DNA of 64,000 bases from Paracentrotus lividus (Eukaryota; Echinodermata; Echinoidea; Camarodonta; Echinidae). The notes below the pieces were generated by a model. It saw nothing but the letters and a program-made list of their open reading frames with translations. It made no database searches and was not told the DNA's origin. Positions 37,214 to 49,236 of the stretch are shown here, piece by piece. The stretch is from positions 41,597,770 through 41,661,769 of the forward strand of contig CALNVZ010003426.1 of NCBI GenBank assembly GCA_940671915.1. The letters are read 5' to 3'. Both the position numbers and the translations under genes were made by a program. The first letter of the stretch is position 1; each line of letters begins with the position of its first letter.

Positions 37214-37534
37214 TAATTTGGATTTGCGCATTTGAGAAGTGGTGATGAAACAGTACTTCAATGGGAGTATAAACCCATTTTTTGACAACGTTTTTCGTAA
37301 AATAATATCATATAGACAGTTGACAAATGAAAAGAACTATACTACACACTTGCTGCGTAATTTTACTCCAAATCTAATCTGACAAAAAAATCTATGTAAA
37401 GAAAAAAGACAGATGGGCTGCTAGGCCTATTTGTTTTCCCATACACATAAAAAAGTGGGATAAAAATAAATTGCTGTATTTAGTGTTAACCAAAGCAAAT
37501 CTTTATTCCTCCCTAAAAAGAAATATATATGTTT

Positions 37535-37554
37535 TATATTATATATTATATATA

Positions 37555-37597
<43 letters not shown>

Positions 37598-37622
37598 GTA
37601 TATGTATGTATGTTATGTATAT
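37535..37622. repeat. TA and TGTA microsatellite, allelic copy
   Basis: Counterpart of the array at 21907-21966, with a longer and more interrupted TA portion before the TATG units. Confidence 0.85.
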
Positions 37623-38334
37623 AAACTCCACCTTTTTACACTGCACACACGATGTCAAGAAGTCTGATAATGAATACACTTCTTAACGTGTTGAAATGTG
37701 ATCTTCCTTCAATAGAATATAATGCCATTTTGTTTGTGGCTACAAATTGCTAGCTCTCATCCTATATCTGTATCTATAGACATGTTAATTGATTCTGCGA
37801 AAATACATCGCATCGTATACATGCATTACAGCAGAGATTCGCGAAGGCGATGTGGAATGGTCGTAAACTAATGTTTCTTTTCCTTTCTTCTTTTCTTACA
37901 GTATTTTGATACATTTGAAATCAATAAAGAGTGTTTTCCGCGATTTAAACATTTTATTTTCTACACACACAATTCAATGATGGCAATCTATAGAGGTACC
38001 GGAATCATCCAATGAGTCACGAAACATTTCAAAGCGGGGCCTTCTCATCCGTATTCTGTGGAGACCAAGTCACATCGAGAGCGAAATCTAGTATTTTCAG
38101 CGATCAAAGGGTTGGAATAATGTTTAGCTAAAGCCTCTTTCACAATGCAATTACAAAAGGTTAACATGTGTGATCATAGCTTTAGCCAGAACATTAGTAA
38201 ATAAACACTTTGTAAAATATTTTCATTTTCGCGAGAGATTACTTTCAAGATGCATGGCATGGTCAATGGCTCCTTTTGCAGATTGGATTATTTCTCCATG
38301 CACAGCAGTACACTCCTAGAAACACAAACAAATA

Positions 38335-39875
38335 TATCACAACAAAAAAAGTAAGTCCCCCCCCCTAATCAAAATGATGTAACTTTTGAACGAGCTTGTT
38401 TTTGTACGATAATTTAGAGGAAAGTTTTATCCACTTATTAAGTACCTCCTGTGAAAAAATGACATCGATCACTTGAGACATGCATGAGTAACAACGTTTA
38501 AAGCAAAAATGGACATTTTCAAAAGTCACAAAGGTCATTTTTAGGCTGTAAAAATAACAATCGTAAAATTTTCTTTTTACCTTGTGTTTTACATTTTTGT
38601 GGATTTATCATCCAAAATTTGATCATCCAACACCAATCCCGACACATTTCACTATTTTTTATGGATGAGTGAGCACAAGTTTAAGAATTATGTTCAGGCC
38701 TCCGAAAATGGTAAATCCAACAATTTATTCAAAGAATTGACAATCAGGATATTATCATCAACATTATCGACACATTTTGTGAGAAAATGAGCACTATTCG
38801 TCGTGTCATGGACGAGTGAGCACACTTTAAAGGTGACTTTTGTGACTTGTTGTAGACAATTTTGCCTTTAACGTGTGTTTATTCATGCATGACTCCAAAG
38901 GTTTTTATCTCATTTTCGCACATAAGTTAGTCGATAAGTGTATAAACATAACCGCCAAACGACATTACTCAAGACCTTTTTGTTTAAAAAGTTCCAGCAT
39001 GTTGATTTGGGGCTTGTTTTTGCTTCGAGATTGTACACAATGTCAATGGAGAGGAAATCAAAATTTTAACAAAATTGAAATTCGGCTTAATTTCATTGAG
39101 GATTTTGTTAATTCTACTGGGAGTTTTTTCACAAAACTTGGCACACACAGTTCAGGGTGGTGCTAACTAACAGGAACAAACGCTAAATGAGAATCTGATA
39201 AGGTACGGGTGGGGCCAAAGCTATGAAATTCCTTCTTATTTACATTTTTTCTAATAACTTCTGCTCACTGAAGCATAAAACACTGGAATTTTCGTGAAAC
39301 TCGAATCAAATGAACTATCCAAGAAGGTCTGTGACAATTATCCAAAGTAAGCGCATTGAATTCTAGTCCACAAGCGAAAAAATGGCTTTTCACGTATCAA
39401 GTGTTCATTGAAGCGTGAATTTTTAATAAAATGCCATAGCATGATTTGAAAACAATTATTTGACATACACATAACAAAAAAATGTTGATAAAATGATTTT
39501 ATTACACAAAATTGAACAATACTTAACAATGGAATTTGAAAGTGTTCCTTTTTTTTTTATCAGGTGCAAAAAGTCGTTTGATGTGTTAGAAATTAAGGGC
39601 AGCAACCCTTCTGAACATATCTTTTTTAAAAGTCTGAATTTGTTCCAATATCATTGAATTAACGTTATGAAACTGTCCTTGTGACTTTCGAAAAGTGACA
39701 TTTTGTCTTTTGACTGTGCTCATTTGACGCATGACTTAACAAATTTCAGTAAAATTCACCGAAATGGTAGCTGATAAAATTACCTACAAGCACATGTAAT
39801 GACATTCGTAAAACTCCTCTTGGTTCAAAAGTTACATCATTTGATTAGGGGGGACTTACTTTTTGTTGTGTTATA
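38335..39875. mobile_element. Long-TIR DNA transposon, allelic copy with internal deletion
   Basis: Counterpart of the element at 22680-24356. Its termini carry small indels. Near 39565 about 135 bp present in the other allele (about 23919-24053) is missing, joining ATCAGGTG directly to a GCAAAA-type segment. Frames spanning this join are artefacts of the deletion. Confidence 0.7.
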
Positions 39876-40379
39876 CATAAAATTGTTCACTAAAATGTAC
39901 CCCTCCAGCTGAAAAAAATATATATTAATAAATAAGCAGTGTCCATTATTGTATCATGAAACATTTCCCTTTCTTCGACATGACGTGACTGTTTATATTG
40001 AGAGTTAATCTTAACACCGCGAACGACAAGAACGTCTAGCAAAGTGAGATAGATTAGGTGTCTCTTTTGACAACCCTTCTCTCTGGGGAAGCGACAGAAA
40101 CATAAATAATGCTGGGGTGTTTGAGTAAGCACGACGAATGCAATCCCAATTCCCATATGAGGATGCATTTTGATGAAGGCATAGAATGACAATTCAACAC
40201 AATCAAGACAGCCACCAAGATATATGAGAGGACTTGCTGTGTATATTCCATTAAATCTTGGCATAATTAACCTTACCGAAGCAAAACAACATATAATTAA
40301 TTGTCAGATTTGAGTCTTGAGACAAGTTACTCATTTCTTATCTGGCGTGTTAATCTAGGCAATAAAAAGATGCACGAGA

Positions 40380-40479
40380 TTTTTTTTTTTTTTTTTTTGG
40401 GGGGGGGTCACTTGTGAGTCATTATTCAAAGTAACATTGTATTCATCAGACAGTCAGGCTTAAAAATGAAATATATATA

Positions 40480-40532
<53 letters not shown>
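40380..40532. repeat. T/G run and long TA microsatellite
   Basis: A T homopolymer followed by a G run, then after about 65 bp a TA array at about 40471-40530. These mark the start of the stretch where the two haplotype copies no longer align well. Confidence 0.85.
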
Positions 40533-40533
<1 letters not shown>

Positions 40534-41121
40534 TATAAATATGTGTTTGCCACGAAAGGGAAAGACATAAAGAGATTGCTATTGACTTATGCGACCTTTG
40601 AATGAATTGTCAAAAAGAAATGTAAAATGTAGTAAATTCTTGCATGGTCGAATTGCGAGTTCGACTGTATAAATGCTACATTATTGCCCTATTGGCATCA
40701 TAATCAAGCATGTGATTTAATTTTACGCGTCATTATACAAACAATATTAAATGAAAACTAAATGAAATTCAGAAGACAGGGAGCGTAACTTCACTGACTA
40801 CCTGTTAAATGAATGGTAGCATGGCTGATGTAAATAGACTAAAGCGTACAATGGTTACACATGAACGAATTTATAGGAAATTTACTTTCCATTATACTGT
40901 CAGCAAAATCTAAACCTGATCTTCCGAGGTTCCTGCCGACGTTAGTTGTGAATGTGATCCATCATGTTCATATTGAATCTTAATCACCGCATGTCAGTGT
41001 CACGTTCTGTCTGCGGACGACAAATATAGAATTTAATTGCGGCGGGTTCCCTTCGACTGAGTTATATTAGTATCCCTAAATGAGTAGTAGTCTTAAAGTA
41101 TAGTCTGCATTTTTGATATAT

Positions 41122-41597
41122 CCAGAAGCTTTTAGTGTTTCTATCATAACAACAAAGAGAAATTTCTGCCCCTCGAAATATATATATATAGAAGCCTAAT
41201 ATCACGTTATGTACGGTAATTAGTTTTTCAAGTATTACTGTGGCCTTTGCAAACAATGAATACTTAATCCATTGAGTGCTAAATTTTGGTATTCTCATAC
41301 GCTTGAAGGTAAGGACCACCTGATTCATGAAGGAAGTGGGTTATTGAATAGAGGTTGTTTGTTACCAGTAAATTTATACATGCATGGGCATCATGTCTAG
41401 ATGAATTATTACTGATCTGAACGCATTATGCATGCTGTGTTAGCTTCGTTTTCACATGCTCAACGGCTTTGAGGGATACTATGAACCAATCCCATCCTAC
41501 CCTACATGATTTCACCTGCCCATAAAATCGCCTCCAACAAGAAGATGTAGGTTGAAGTAAAACTTAAAAACACTGAATGTACAATGTATTTATTTTT
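41122..41597. other. No gene seen
   Basis: Unique AT-rich DNA following the end of the duplicated segment, with a TA run at about 41178-41190. The frame at 41062-41328 straddles the haplotype boundary and has no domain. Confidence 0.55.
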
Positions 41598-41793
41598 TAG
41601 TATGTGTGTTGTGTTGTGTGTGTGTGTGTGTGTGTGTGTGCGGTGCGTGTGAGGTGGCGTGCGTATGTGAGAGAGGGTGTAGGTATATGTGGGTTTCGTG
41701 TTGTGTGCGCGCGTGTATGTGTGTGTGTGTGGTGTGTGTGTGTGTGTGCGTATGAGTGGCGCGCGTATGTGAGAGAGGGTGTCAGTATGTATG
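41598..41793. repeat. GT-rich microsatellite
   Basis: Long GT tracts with GC, GA and AT interruptions. The threonine/histidine-rich frame over 41502-41933 and the valine/cysteine-rich one over 41604-41843 are its products and are not genes. Confidence 0.9.
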
Positions 41794-41807
41794 CGTTTGC
41801 ATTTGTA

Positions 41808-42168
41808 AAGCCCAGCGCACACTATGCGATGCGATTGCACTAAGATCCGATTGCCAACAAATCGCGTAGTGTGCACCAACCTGCAACACGCTGCAACTGC
41901 GATGCAAAGTGTTGCAGAAAAATCGCAGACCAAATTTCAGACATTTGATATGTCAAATCTTCCTGCGATTTTCCTGCGATTTTGATTATTTCAGCCAATC
42001 AGATTTGCTAGAGATGGAGTTTGTATTACTGCGCGCATGCGCGTAAAAAAAGGAGGTACCATGGAGATGCAGCGCCTGTTGCTATGTGTGCGCTGGCCTG
42101 CGATGCGATTGGCAATCTGCTGCAATCAGATCTTAGTGCAATCGCATCGCATAGTGTGCGCTGGGCTT
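41808..42168. mobile_element. 361-bp MITE with near-identical termini and hairpin ends
   Basis: The left end AAGCCCAGCGCACACTATGC pairs with the right end over about 46 bp with one mismatch (GATCCGATTG against GATCTGATTG), and TA flanks both sides (41806-41807, 42169-42170). Each end also holds a second, inverted version of the tip: GCGTAGTGTGC on the left and a GCCAGCGCACACA-type block on the right, so each terminus can fold by itself. It sits inside GT-repeat DNA. It has no coding capacity. The near-identical termini suggest fairly recent movement by an outside transposase. Confidence 0.8.
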
Positions 42169-43224
42169 TAGTGTATGTGTGTGTGTGCGTGTATAAAAAC
42201 CAAATCACCTTTTGGAATCACAAATTTTAGGCCTATATTTTTTTTTAAACCCATCTTTACATAATGAAAGTATCAGGAGGCGTATTAAAAGAAAAACATG
42301 AAGTGCGGCATATCAAACACAATCAAATTGTGTTGCCATTTAGTCAAGATTATAGGCCTTATTTCGTGCATGGTTGGAAAATAACCTTTTATTGAGAGGC
42401 ATTCCTGAAAAAGAAGAACTTTATCCCTAACCTGCTTAAAGTTTATATCTGCTTTTGAATAAAACATCGATTAGTCTAAACCAAGTATTGCATTATTTGG
42501 CCTTTAAGGTACCACAAACCCTTCTGCCTGTAAGGTACCACAAACCATTCTGCACTCTTAAAAGCATAGTTTAGTATCAGGTAATGTCAACGGAACTTCT
42601 CACATCAGTCCGCCATATCCTTTTCTATAGAGCCCAACCCTATTGAACACGAACCATTTCCTTATCACCATCTATTATCTAAGCTACACGAGCCGAGGAA
42701 TGGCCTCCTTGAGATCACTCAAGCTGTCACCACTACTAACATGACCATCCAATCATCTAACCTAGTTTCATCTACCCCGTCCAATAATGTTTTCCCGCGC
42801 GAGATGTTAACGACAATCCGCAGTGTCTAAGGGCACTTCCCTCGTATCCCACTCATGCCTCTTCTTGAGGTGATAACAGACTGACAAGGATCTTCGATTT
42901 TCCCCGACCGTTTTCCCAAAGATGCAGAGAACAAACCGTGGAAGAGTTGCGATTTTCGAAAGACAAGAGGAACAAAACTACTTCCCCCCCCCCTCCCGGC
43001 AAGAATGCGAATCGGTAACGATTTGCATATTAATCTTGGTAATTGTCATTTTAATCAGACTTTTGGTCACAGAATGTTTGATCTGGTAATTTATGGGATT
43101 ATTTGACTTTTTTAACAAATGTTTTATGCCCCTTTTGAGAGAGCCATCATGAATAGCTGAAACAAGAACAAAAAATCATAGTTATGTGCATTATCTTAAT
43201 GATGTTTCAGATGATGGTTGTTTG
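42169..43224. other. No gene seen
   Basis: A short GT tail after the MITE, a two-unit tandem repeat at 42505-42556, then unique DNA that is less AT-rich at 42600-43020, with a C run at about 42984-42994. No exon with good splice sites was recognised. Confidence 0.55.
42505..42556. repeat. Two-unit tandem duplication, 26 bp
   Basis: TAAGGTACCACAAACC followed by a TTCTGC-type block occurs twice back to back with a few changes. Confidence 0.85.
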
Positions 43225-43437
43225 CCAGTACGTATGTCAACCTGCAAAGTTGCCGTACTTGACCCAAGTGAGGTGAATGGGTACCGGTAGGAAGCAATTC
43301 CTTGAATGCTGTGAGCACCTTTCGGGGTAGCCTAGCTAAGCCGGGTAATAATTAGTGAACACTGTAAGCGCTTAGAAACACCAAGGTGGATATATGTATT
43401 AAGCGCTATATAAATGTAACTATTATTATTATTATTC
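43225..43437 (+). mobile_element. SINE with TTA-repeat tail
   Basis: The segment holds TGAATGGGTACCGG, GGAAGCAATTCCTTGAATG, TAGCCTAGCTAAGCCGGG and GTAAGCGCTTAGAA blocks. It ends with TTAAGCGCTATATAAATG and a short TTA array. This order and tail are familiar to me from SINEs of echinoderms and other marine invertebrates. It does not encode protein. The 5' boundary is uncertain because no clean pol III promoter was recognised, so the copy may be 5' truncated. Confidence 0.65.
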
Positions 43438-45305
43438 ATTTTAATGACCGAGGTGTTTGGAAAAGTAGAACGATGCACGGACCTAGAGTTTGTGGTTTGT
43501 CTGGAAGTCATTGGAAAGTCTGTGGTCATAGACAGGCCAGGATGTGGGACCTTTTGAGGCTACCATACCTGGTTGCCTGTGTGAAGAACACTTACTTTAT
43601 GACGGTTCGCATTATCCTCTCCACATCATCACACTCAATACAAAACCAGCAACCTGTAGGGTACTCAAAGTGCATATTTTGGTTCTTCTATTGTCAGTCC
43701 TTTGTCGGATGCATTAGTTTGACGAGCGTATGTAACGGTGCAGGACCTTGAAAAATATTTGAAAATGATTTTGAGGTCATTCAAATATTTCAAATTTTGT
43801 ATTAATCATGATCACGATGGTTATGCAATTCAATGTCAATTAACATATGCTTCAAGGGGAATTACAAATTTTGCACATTACACCTTCCTTGAATGAAAAT
43901 ATAACTTATACCACACATGAAAAACAAACATTTGAATGAGATTTATTCATTTATTATATATTTTGTATTATTTCCTGTTTTATTTTGTTTTTTCACAAAC
44001 AAAAAATATATTCCATGCAAACTATAATTTTAAACAAACTGCACAATCTGAATAATTCGTTCAATATAAGATTATATATTAGACCCAAATGATTTCCTCA
44101 TCTGATTCATAGTGTAACACAAAGCACAAAGAAGAGGAAGAGTTCGGGGGGAAAGTGTTAGGATAACGGATCTCAATTTCCTCAAGTGAGATGTATAATA
44201 ATTGAGGCCTCGACAGGCATCCTGGGATTATTGTATCAATTCCTGTTGCTCCAGTCCTCTTTAGTATTCATGTAAACAAGGTTTCTCAGGAAGGATGTAA
44301 TAGTATCTAGTCAGAAGAGATTCAAGTAGACGAATCGCATGAACATCTTAATGATTGAGTGCCTTGCCTACTTGACTTATGTAGGGTTTTAAATTGCTGT
44401 TGTACATTATACTTCCCGTCTACATGTTATCTGTGTCAAGCAATATAAAATGCAACATTTTCTGTACAGTCATGTGGGAAAATAATTAAAAATCATAATA
44501 TTCTTTCCTGCGTCCATGGTATGCAGTAATGTAGGATTTACTTCATCATTTACAAATGGCATGACAAAAAAAATCTTGTTTGTCGGATTCTTGTGCAAGC
44601 TTTATTTGGTCCACTCCTAGTTCAAGTGGTTTTTATTTCTCATGTCCTATCAACAGTTTACAAATCAATACAATTGATACATAATGACGAATGAATAAAT
44701 AAATACGAAACAATCTGGCAAAAAAACAAAATATTCATATACATAATATTATAATATGTAATACTAAGTAGTTCATAATAGGTGTTATAGCCAGGATAAT
44801 AAACGTTAACTATGCTTCACGCACGTCAGATGATTTATTGAGATTTAAAAAAATAATAATTATGTCCACGTAATTCTATTCAATTTAAAACTATGTATAG
44901 TTGTTAATAAGATACTAAAGAATATGCATTGTAAAAAGATCTTCTCTTTTTTCAAATTTATGTTAATAATGTAGAGAGACGGTATTTTAAAAATCTTTCT
45001 AATATTATAAACTTTTATTTCCTATCTTGAAAAGGAAAAGCATAAATTCTAAAGAATCTTAAAGCGAAACCCCCTTTTTCTTTTCTTTTTTTTTTTTCTC
45101 CACAGATCAACAAAATGTCGATTTGAAAGAAAAACCCAGTTCCTGGTTTAAAAAAGATTCCCTTTTTTACATTTTGCAGATACCCTTCTTGTATGCCACA
45201 GTTGCCTATCCGAAATAAGGAACGCTGTAACGCGAAACGCGATGGTGTATTCCTAAAGTTGCCCATTTATCACTAAGTGCGCAAATCGTTTTGTGTTACA
45301 GTCAA
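43438..45305. other. No gene seen
   Basis: AT-rich unique DNA with A/T runs. A pyrimidine tract lies at 45078-45100. Short frames (for example 45015-45266) have no domain or exon signature. Confidence 0.55.
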
Positions 45306-45387
45306 ATGCAAATATCAAATGGGGGCCTTTGCGAGAAGCCAGGAGTACTGTGGATTATTTTTTACTTGTTGCATTTGATATTTGCAT
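45306..45387. promoter_or_regulatory. Inverted repeat carrying two POU octamer motifs
   Basis: ATGCAAATATCAAATG (45306-45321) and its exact reverse complement CATTTGATATTTGCAT (45372-45387) face each other across 50 bp. Each arm contains ATGCAAAT, the octamer recognised by POU-domain (Oct-type) factors in animals. A perfect 16-bp inverted repeat could also be a small TIR, but no longer pairing is seen. Function is inferred from motif only. Confidence 0.3.
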
Positions 45388-45832
45388 ATTAGCGCGAATC
45401 AATTGTGGGGAGGGTTTCGGATGACTTGTTGACTTGCTAAACGGTTCCATGAATAAATGATTGAAGTGAAACCTAATATCGCTTTTGCCAAGATGCTGTT
45501 AAGGGTAAATTTCAAAATGTGTTGGCCTGAGATTGCGTATTTATACAATGGGGAACAGGGTATCGTGGATAGAGATGTTGCATTGCTAAACGAAATGGAA
45601 TACAATCCGTTAAATTCAAAGGTCGAATTTTGTTCTCTCTCTCTTCTCTTCGCCTCCTTTACAGATAACTAGCCTTTTCCAATACACTTTTCAACGCCTA
45701 CGATTTATTTATATGCCTGTTTGTGCCAATTTGTAATTAGGATATCAAAGCCATAACAATATAGAAGTGAAAAGAGCAATGGCACTAAAGCACAATATCT
45801 AGTTCCTCTGAAGAAAGCAATTTAGTGACATA

Positions 45833-46980
45833 GGGTACATGCAGGTAATATGGGCCAGCAGGTAATATGGGCCACCTGAAGCAAATCATGTCGTGACCGT
45901 CGACAGGTGACTGATGACCGGTGTGAGCACGATAATGTTGTTCATATGAACTGTATACGAAAATATATCGTCGTGAGAGCATCTGATGCCGAAATTTCTC
46001 TGAGAAAATTGCTGAAAACCAACAAGGTACGTAAAACATACGGCATTTTTTTACCCTGATGAAAAGTTTGATATTTCACAGAATGTGATGGTGAAAGAGT
46101 GTTTGAGGGGGTAACTTTAATTGTTTCGTATATTTAGTAAGCTTATAGTTTTGTTTTGATCATACAAGCGTGTACAGGTCAATTTGTTGTAGTGAAGGGG
46201 TGCAATGTTGCATTGAATGCATGCCTGACAAAGCAACATTAGTGCAGGTAATATGGGCCATCCAAAATGGCGGAAATTATTCTGGTACTAAGAATTGGGA
46301 TGAGGCATCAATCTCTTTGCTACGATTTTTTTGGAGTTAAAATTAGTCCCTAAGATTATTCTTTTTTTAACTTTTCGCATATACAAATAACTCTATTGTA
46401 AGGTTTTCCCTATATAATTTTGATCCGTGGGTATTTAGAGTAAAATTATAATATTTAATATGTAATCTTCTAAAAGTTATTAGTAATACTAATAAATAAA
46501 CGTTTTTATTCCTAACTATAGTTATATTAGTCATAAGTTTATTTACTGAAAGGGGTCTTTGTATATATTTCTAATGAATTATTCTTCAATAGTAATTATG
46601 TGATTTCTTCACATAATACATTTATTACATAGTATATCACATGACGATGGTAGCGTCAATGTAGGTTGTTTCATAATACAATACTTATTTAAATTACATG
46701 TGCCCATATTATATAACAATTGTTTTTTGTCACGTGAACCCGTGTATTATGGGACACTTTGGTATAAATTGAAGTCAGATCATTATGCGAAATATATGTA
46801 GCATAGATAGGTGGTGTGTGTTGTGAATTGTGAAATTATGTTGTTTTTCTTTTTCTAATTATATAAAGTTAGAGTGAGTTGTTATTGATGTTCATATACT
46901 TAAGATTTCAGATCTGATGATGTGTTTTGGAGATATATATTATTCGAATTAGACTGTCATCTGATGCAATGCACTCTTGT
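45833..46980. mobile_element. Second, decayed member of the 979-bp TIR family
   Basis: It starts GGGTACATGCAGGTAATATG after a TA, and follows the polymorphic element at 36235-37213 closely to about 46330. Beyond that it follows loosely through ATGTGCCCATAT, GGGACACTTTGG and AATTAGACTGT landmarks. The right terminus cannot be located, so the end is approximate. GCAGGTAATATGGGCC occurs three times without change (45841, 45858, 46244). The poor match after 46330 may reflect real decay, poor consensus or both. Confidence 0.7.
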
Positions 46981-49190
46981 AGAGAGCAGATAACTCATCC
47001 ATTTTATTGGATTAACGTTTTATTTGTTGCATGTTGCTTTCCTACTGGAAACTACTTATGGTCTTAATTTCCATTCTTTACTTTTAAGTCGCATGTCTTA
47101 TTGATTTATATTTATGTATTGTTGGGGAAATTTTACACATTTATTTATAATAAGTTTAGTAAACGTTTTCATTCAATTTACTAGTAACTGAAACTTGCTG
47201 CGTAGTCAATAATTGAGAGGAAATCTGTTATTAGTTACAATTATTTCTTAGTGTTGTTCTTTATTATAACTGTGATCTTAATATGTGATTTAGTTCTTAG
47301 TACAGTCTAATATATTATTTATCGATTTTCTGATAGTATACTTATACAAAATTCTACTCTTTGCTTAAACTTGCGAGGGATCATATAGTGATCGATTGGT
47401 ATCTAGTCTTAATCTAGCGCCCTTATAATTACAGGGATGAGAATTTACAAGTCGTAGGTATATTTAAGTTTCAATTAGATATTATGTGTATTATTCAATG
47501 AACCGAAGTATCCGTAAAATTCATTAGCATTACCCATCATTTAATTCGCATATAAAGCGATAACCGGATGAAAGTGTTTAATAGTGATCTTTCCGTACTT
47601 CTGGTTCGACATACTCATGTTAGCTGGTCTTACCCAGTAGTCTCCTTATATTATTGGTAAATTCTCTGTATATTAGGTACTCTAAAGCTTGTATATTATA
47701 CCTACTTAGCTTATTATATATTATGTTTTGCGCATCCTTCAGATTGAAGGTGAACTTATTTCTCAGATAAGCGTGAAATTGTGCAAAAAGAATGCTCATA
47801 GGTCAATTCATTTATTACATTTGTTATACTACGTTGTTCAATTTTTCCTTCCCTCTTTTAATAACATATTGCATTGGTCGTGTGTTGTTTGCTTATCCTC
47901 TTAAAATATCCATTGTAATTTCTAATTGAGAAGGGTGCATAATATAGTTTACTATGCACGTGCCATTTTATTTTCAATTATATTGCATTTGGGCCATTAA
48001 TTTTTAGTTATATTGTTATATAACATTTGTGAGTATTACTATTTGTTCTCAAGTTACATAAAAAGTTATTTGACATTCACATATATACATGTATACTATG
48101 ATAGAGAATTACGCGGGTTACACTAACTATACACTAGGCTCTCTCGATGAGTTTATGAGCCATCGGTTATGCTACTATTATTGCCGTTTGGAATTAGTCC
48201 TTCTTGCATCTTCAATGACGAACTCGATTCATCTATATGAGGCTTGATTGATTTATACAACCACGAGAGCAGCTTCTTACCCACGCACCATCTGTCAACA
48301 ATTCCCTTCGTTTATTCCCATTCACTCTTCTTATAACTCTATCATATTATCAATCATGATTAAGTTTCGGATTATCGCGATAGTTTAGTGATCAGTCATA
48401 TCTCTTAACCTGGACCTGAAGAAATGAATTATGTTTCACCTGTGAAAATTATTCCAATATCATTTGATAATAATTAGAATCTTTCATTCCAAAAGGGGAA
48501 AATAATTTCCCATTTTGAAATGTCATTTTTTGTATGTCAAACTTCATTGTGCACCTGTTTTAAGTCTTTATTCATAACTAAAGAATGAACAATTTAATTA
48601 ACGCCGAAACAAAGCAATATAACAACCAAAACATTATACATTAAATAAAAAATAAAAAAATAAAAAATGATGTAATAGGTGTTTAGTACAAACGAATAAT
48701 GGTTATATTTTCGAAACAGAATAGGCAAACCTATGCTATATCCTGGGGATCACGTAAAATTCGTTAATAAACAACAAAACAAAGAAGTAATAAAAGAATA
48801 ACAAATCCCTTTCATAAATAACCTTATCAGCAAAACGACAATAATTTTATACTGTTGCCCAATTATGATAAGCATGACCTTTTTCTTTCTTTAAAAAAAT
48901 ATATCCATCAATTCAGTGAGAAGTTACATGCAATCGGAAGCACACATACAGTAATCAGGGAAACTTAATTAGGATGACAAACATGGCCAGCGGTAGATGG
49001 AAGACAGAGTCCAATGGAAATGGTCTCTCGACTCAAACCACAAAATTGTAAGAAAAAAAAAAATTTAAAATTAAAAAATCAAAACGTTTAAGAGAGAGAA
49101 ACGATAAAGAAGGGAAAGGGGTGTGGATTGTGTGTTTAGTGTGTGTGTATGCTTGTGATTATCTGTGTGAGTGTGAATGTGTGTGAGAGG

Positions 49191-49194
<4 letters not shown>
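46981..49194. other. No gene seen; AT-rich, doubtful consensus in part
   Basis: From about 46330 to 48480 the sequence has no recognisable structure and resembles the noisy stretches next to the gap. From 48480 it returns to ordinary AT-rich DNA with A runs and a GT tract at about 49127-49185. Confidence 0.5.

Positions 49195-49236
<42 letters not shown>
49195..49236. repeat. GA microsatellite
   Basis: Uninterrupted AG dinucleotides. The serine/leucine-rich minus-strand frames at 49071-49447 derive from it. Confidence 0.9.

Larger units (their letters stand above)
25918..41121. repeat. Copy B of the 15-kb duplicated segment, probably the other haplotype
   Basis: It begins at the first base after the gap with the homologue of position 10821 and runs collinear with copy A. 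The last shared block is TGCATTTTTGAT near 41107-41117, after which it continues into unique sequence. Differences from copy A include frequent one- and two-base indels from 25918 to about 34000, a scrambled C/G-rich patch at 27125-27180, a 979-bp transposon insertion at 36235, a deletion of about 135 bp inside the long-TIR element, and altered microsatellite lengths. The part from about 35000 to 40480 matches copy A closely. It holds no independent genes. Confidence 0.9.

Noticed and set aside
39890-40264. 124-codon minus-strand frame in copy B
   Set aside because: The same region in copy A (24490-24745) splits into shorter frames because of small indels, so it is not under coding constraint.
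10821-41121. Real tandem segmental duplication
   Set aside because: The breakpoint coincides with a gap and with noisy contig ends, and the differences are allele-like. A real duplication would not be expected to align its junction with the assembly gap.
41502-41933. 143-codon minus-strand frame
   Set aside because: It lies over a GT microsatellite and runs into a MITE end. The repetitive threonine/histidine content is a repeat artefact.
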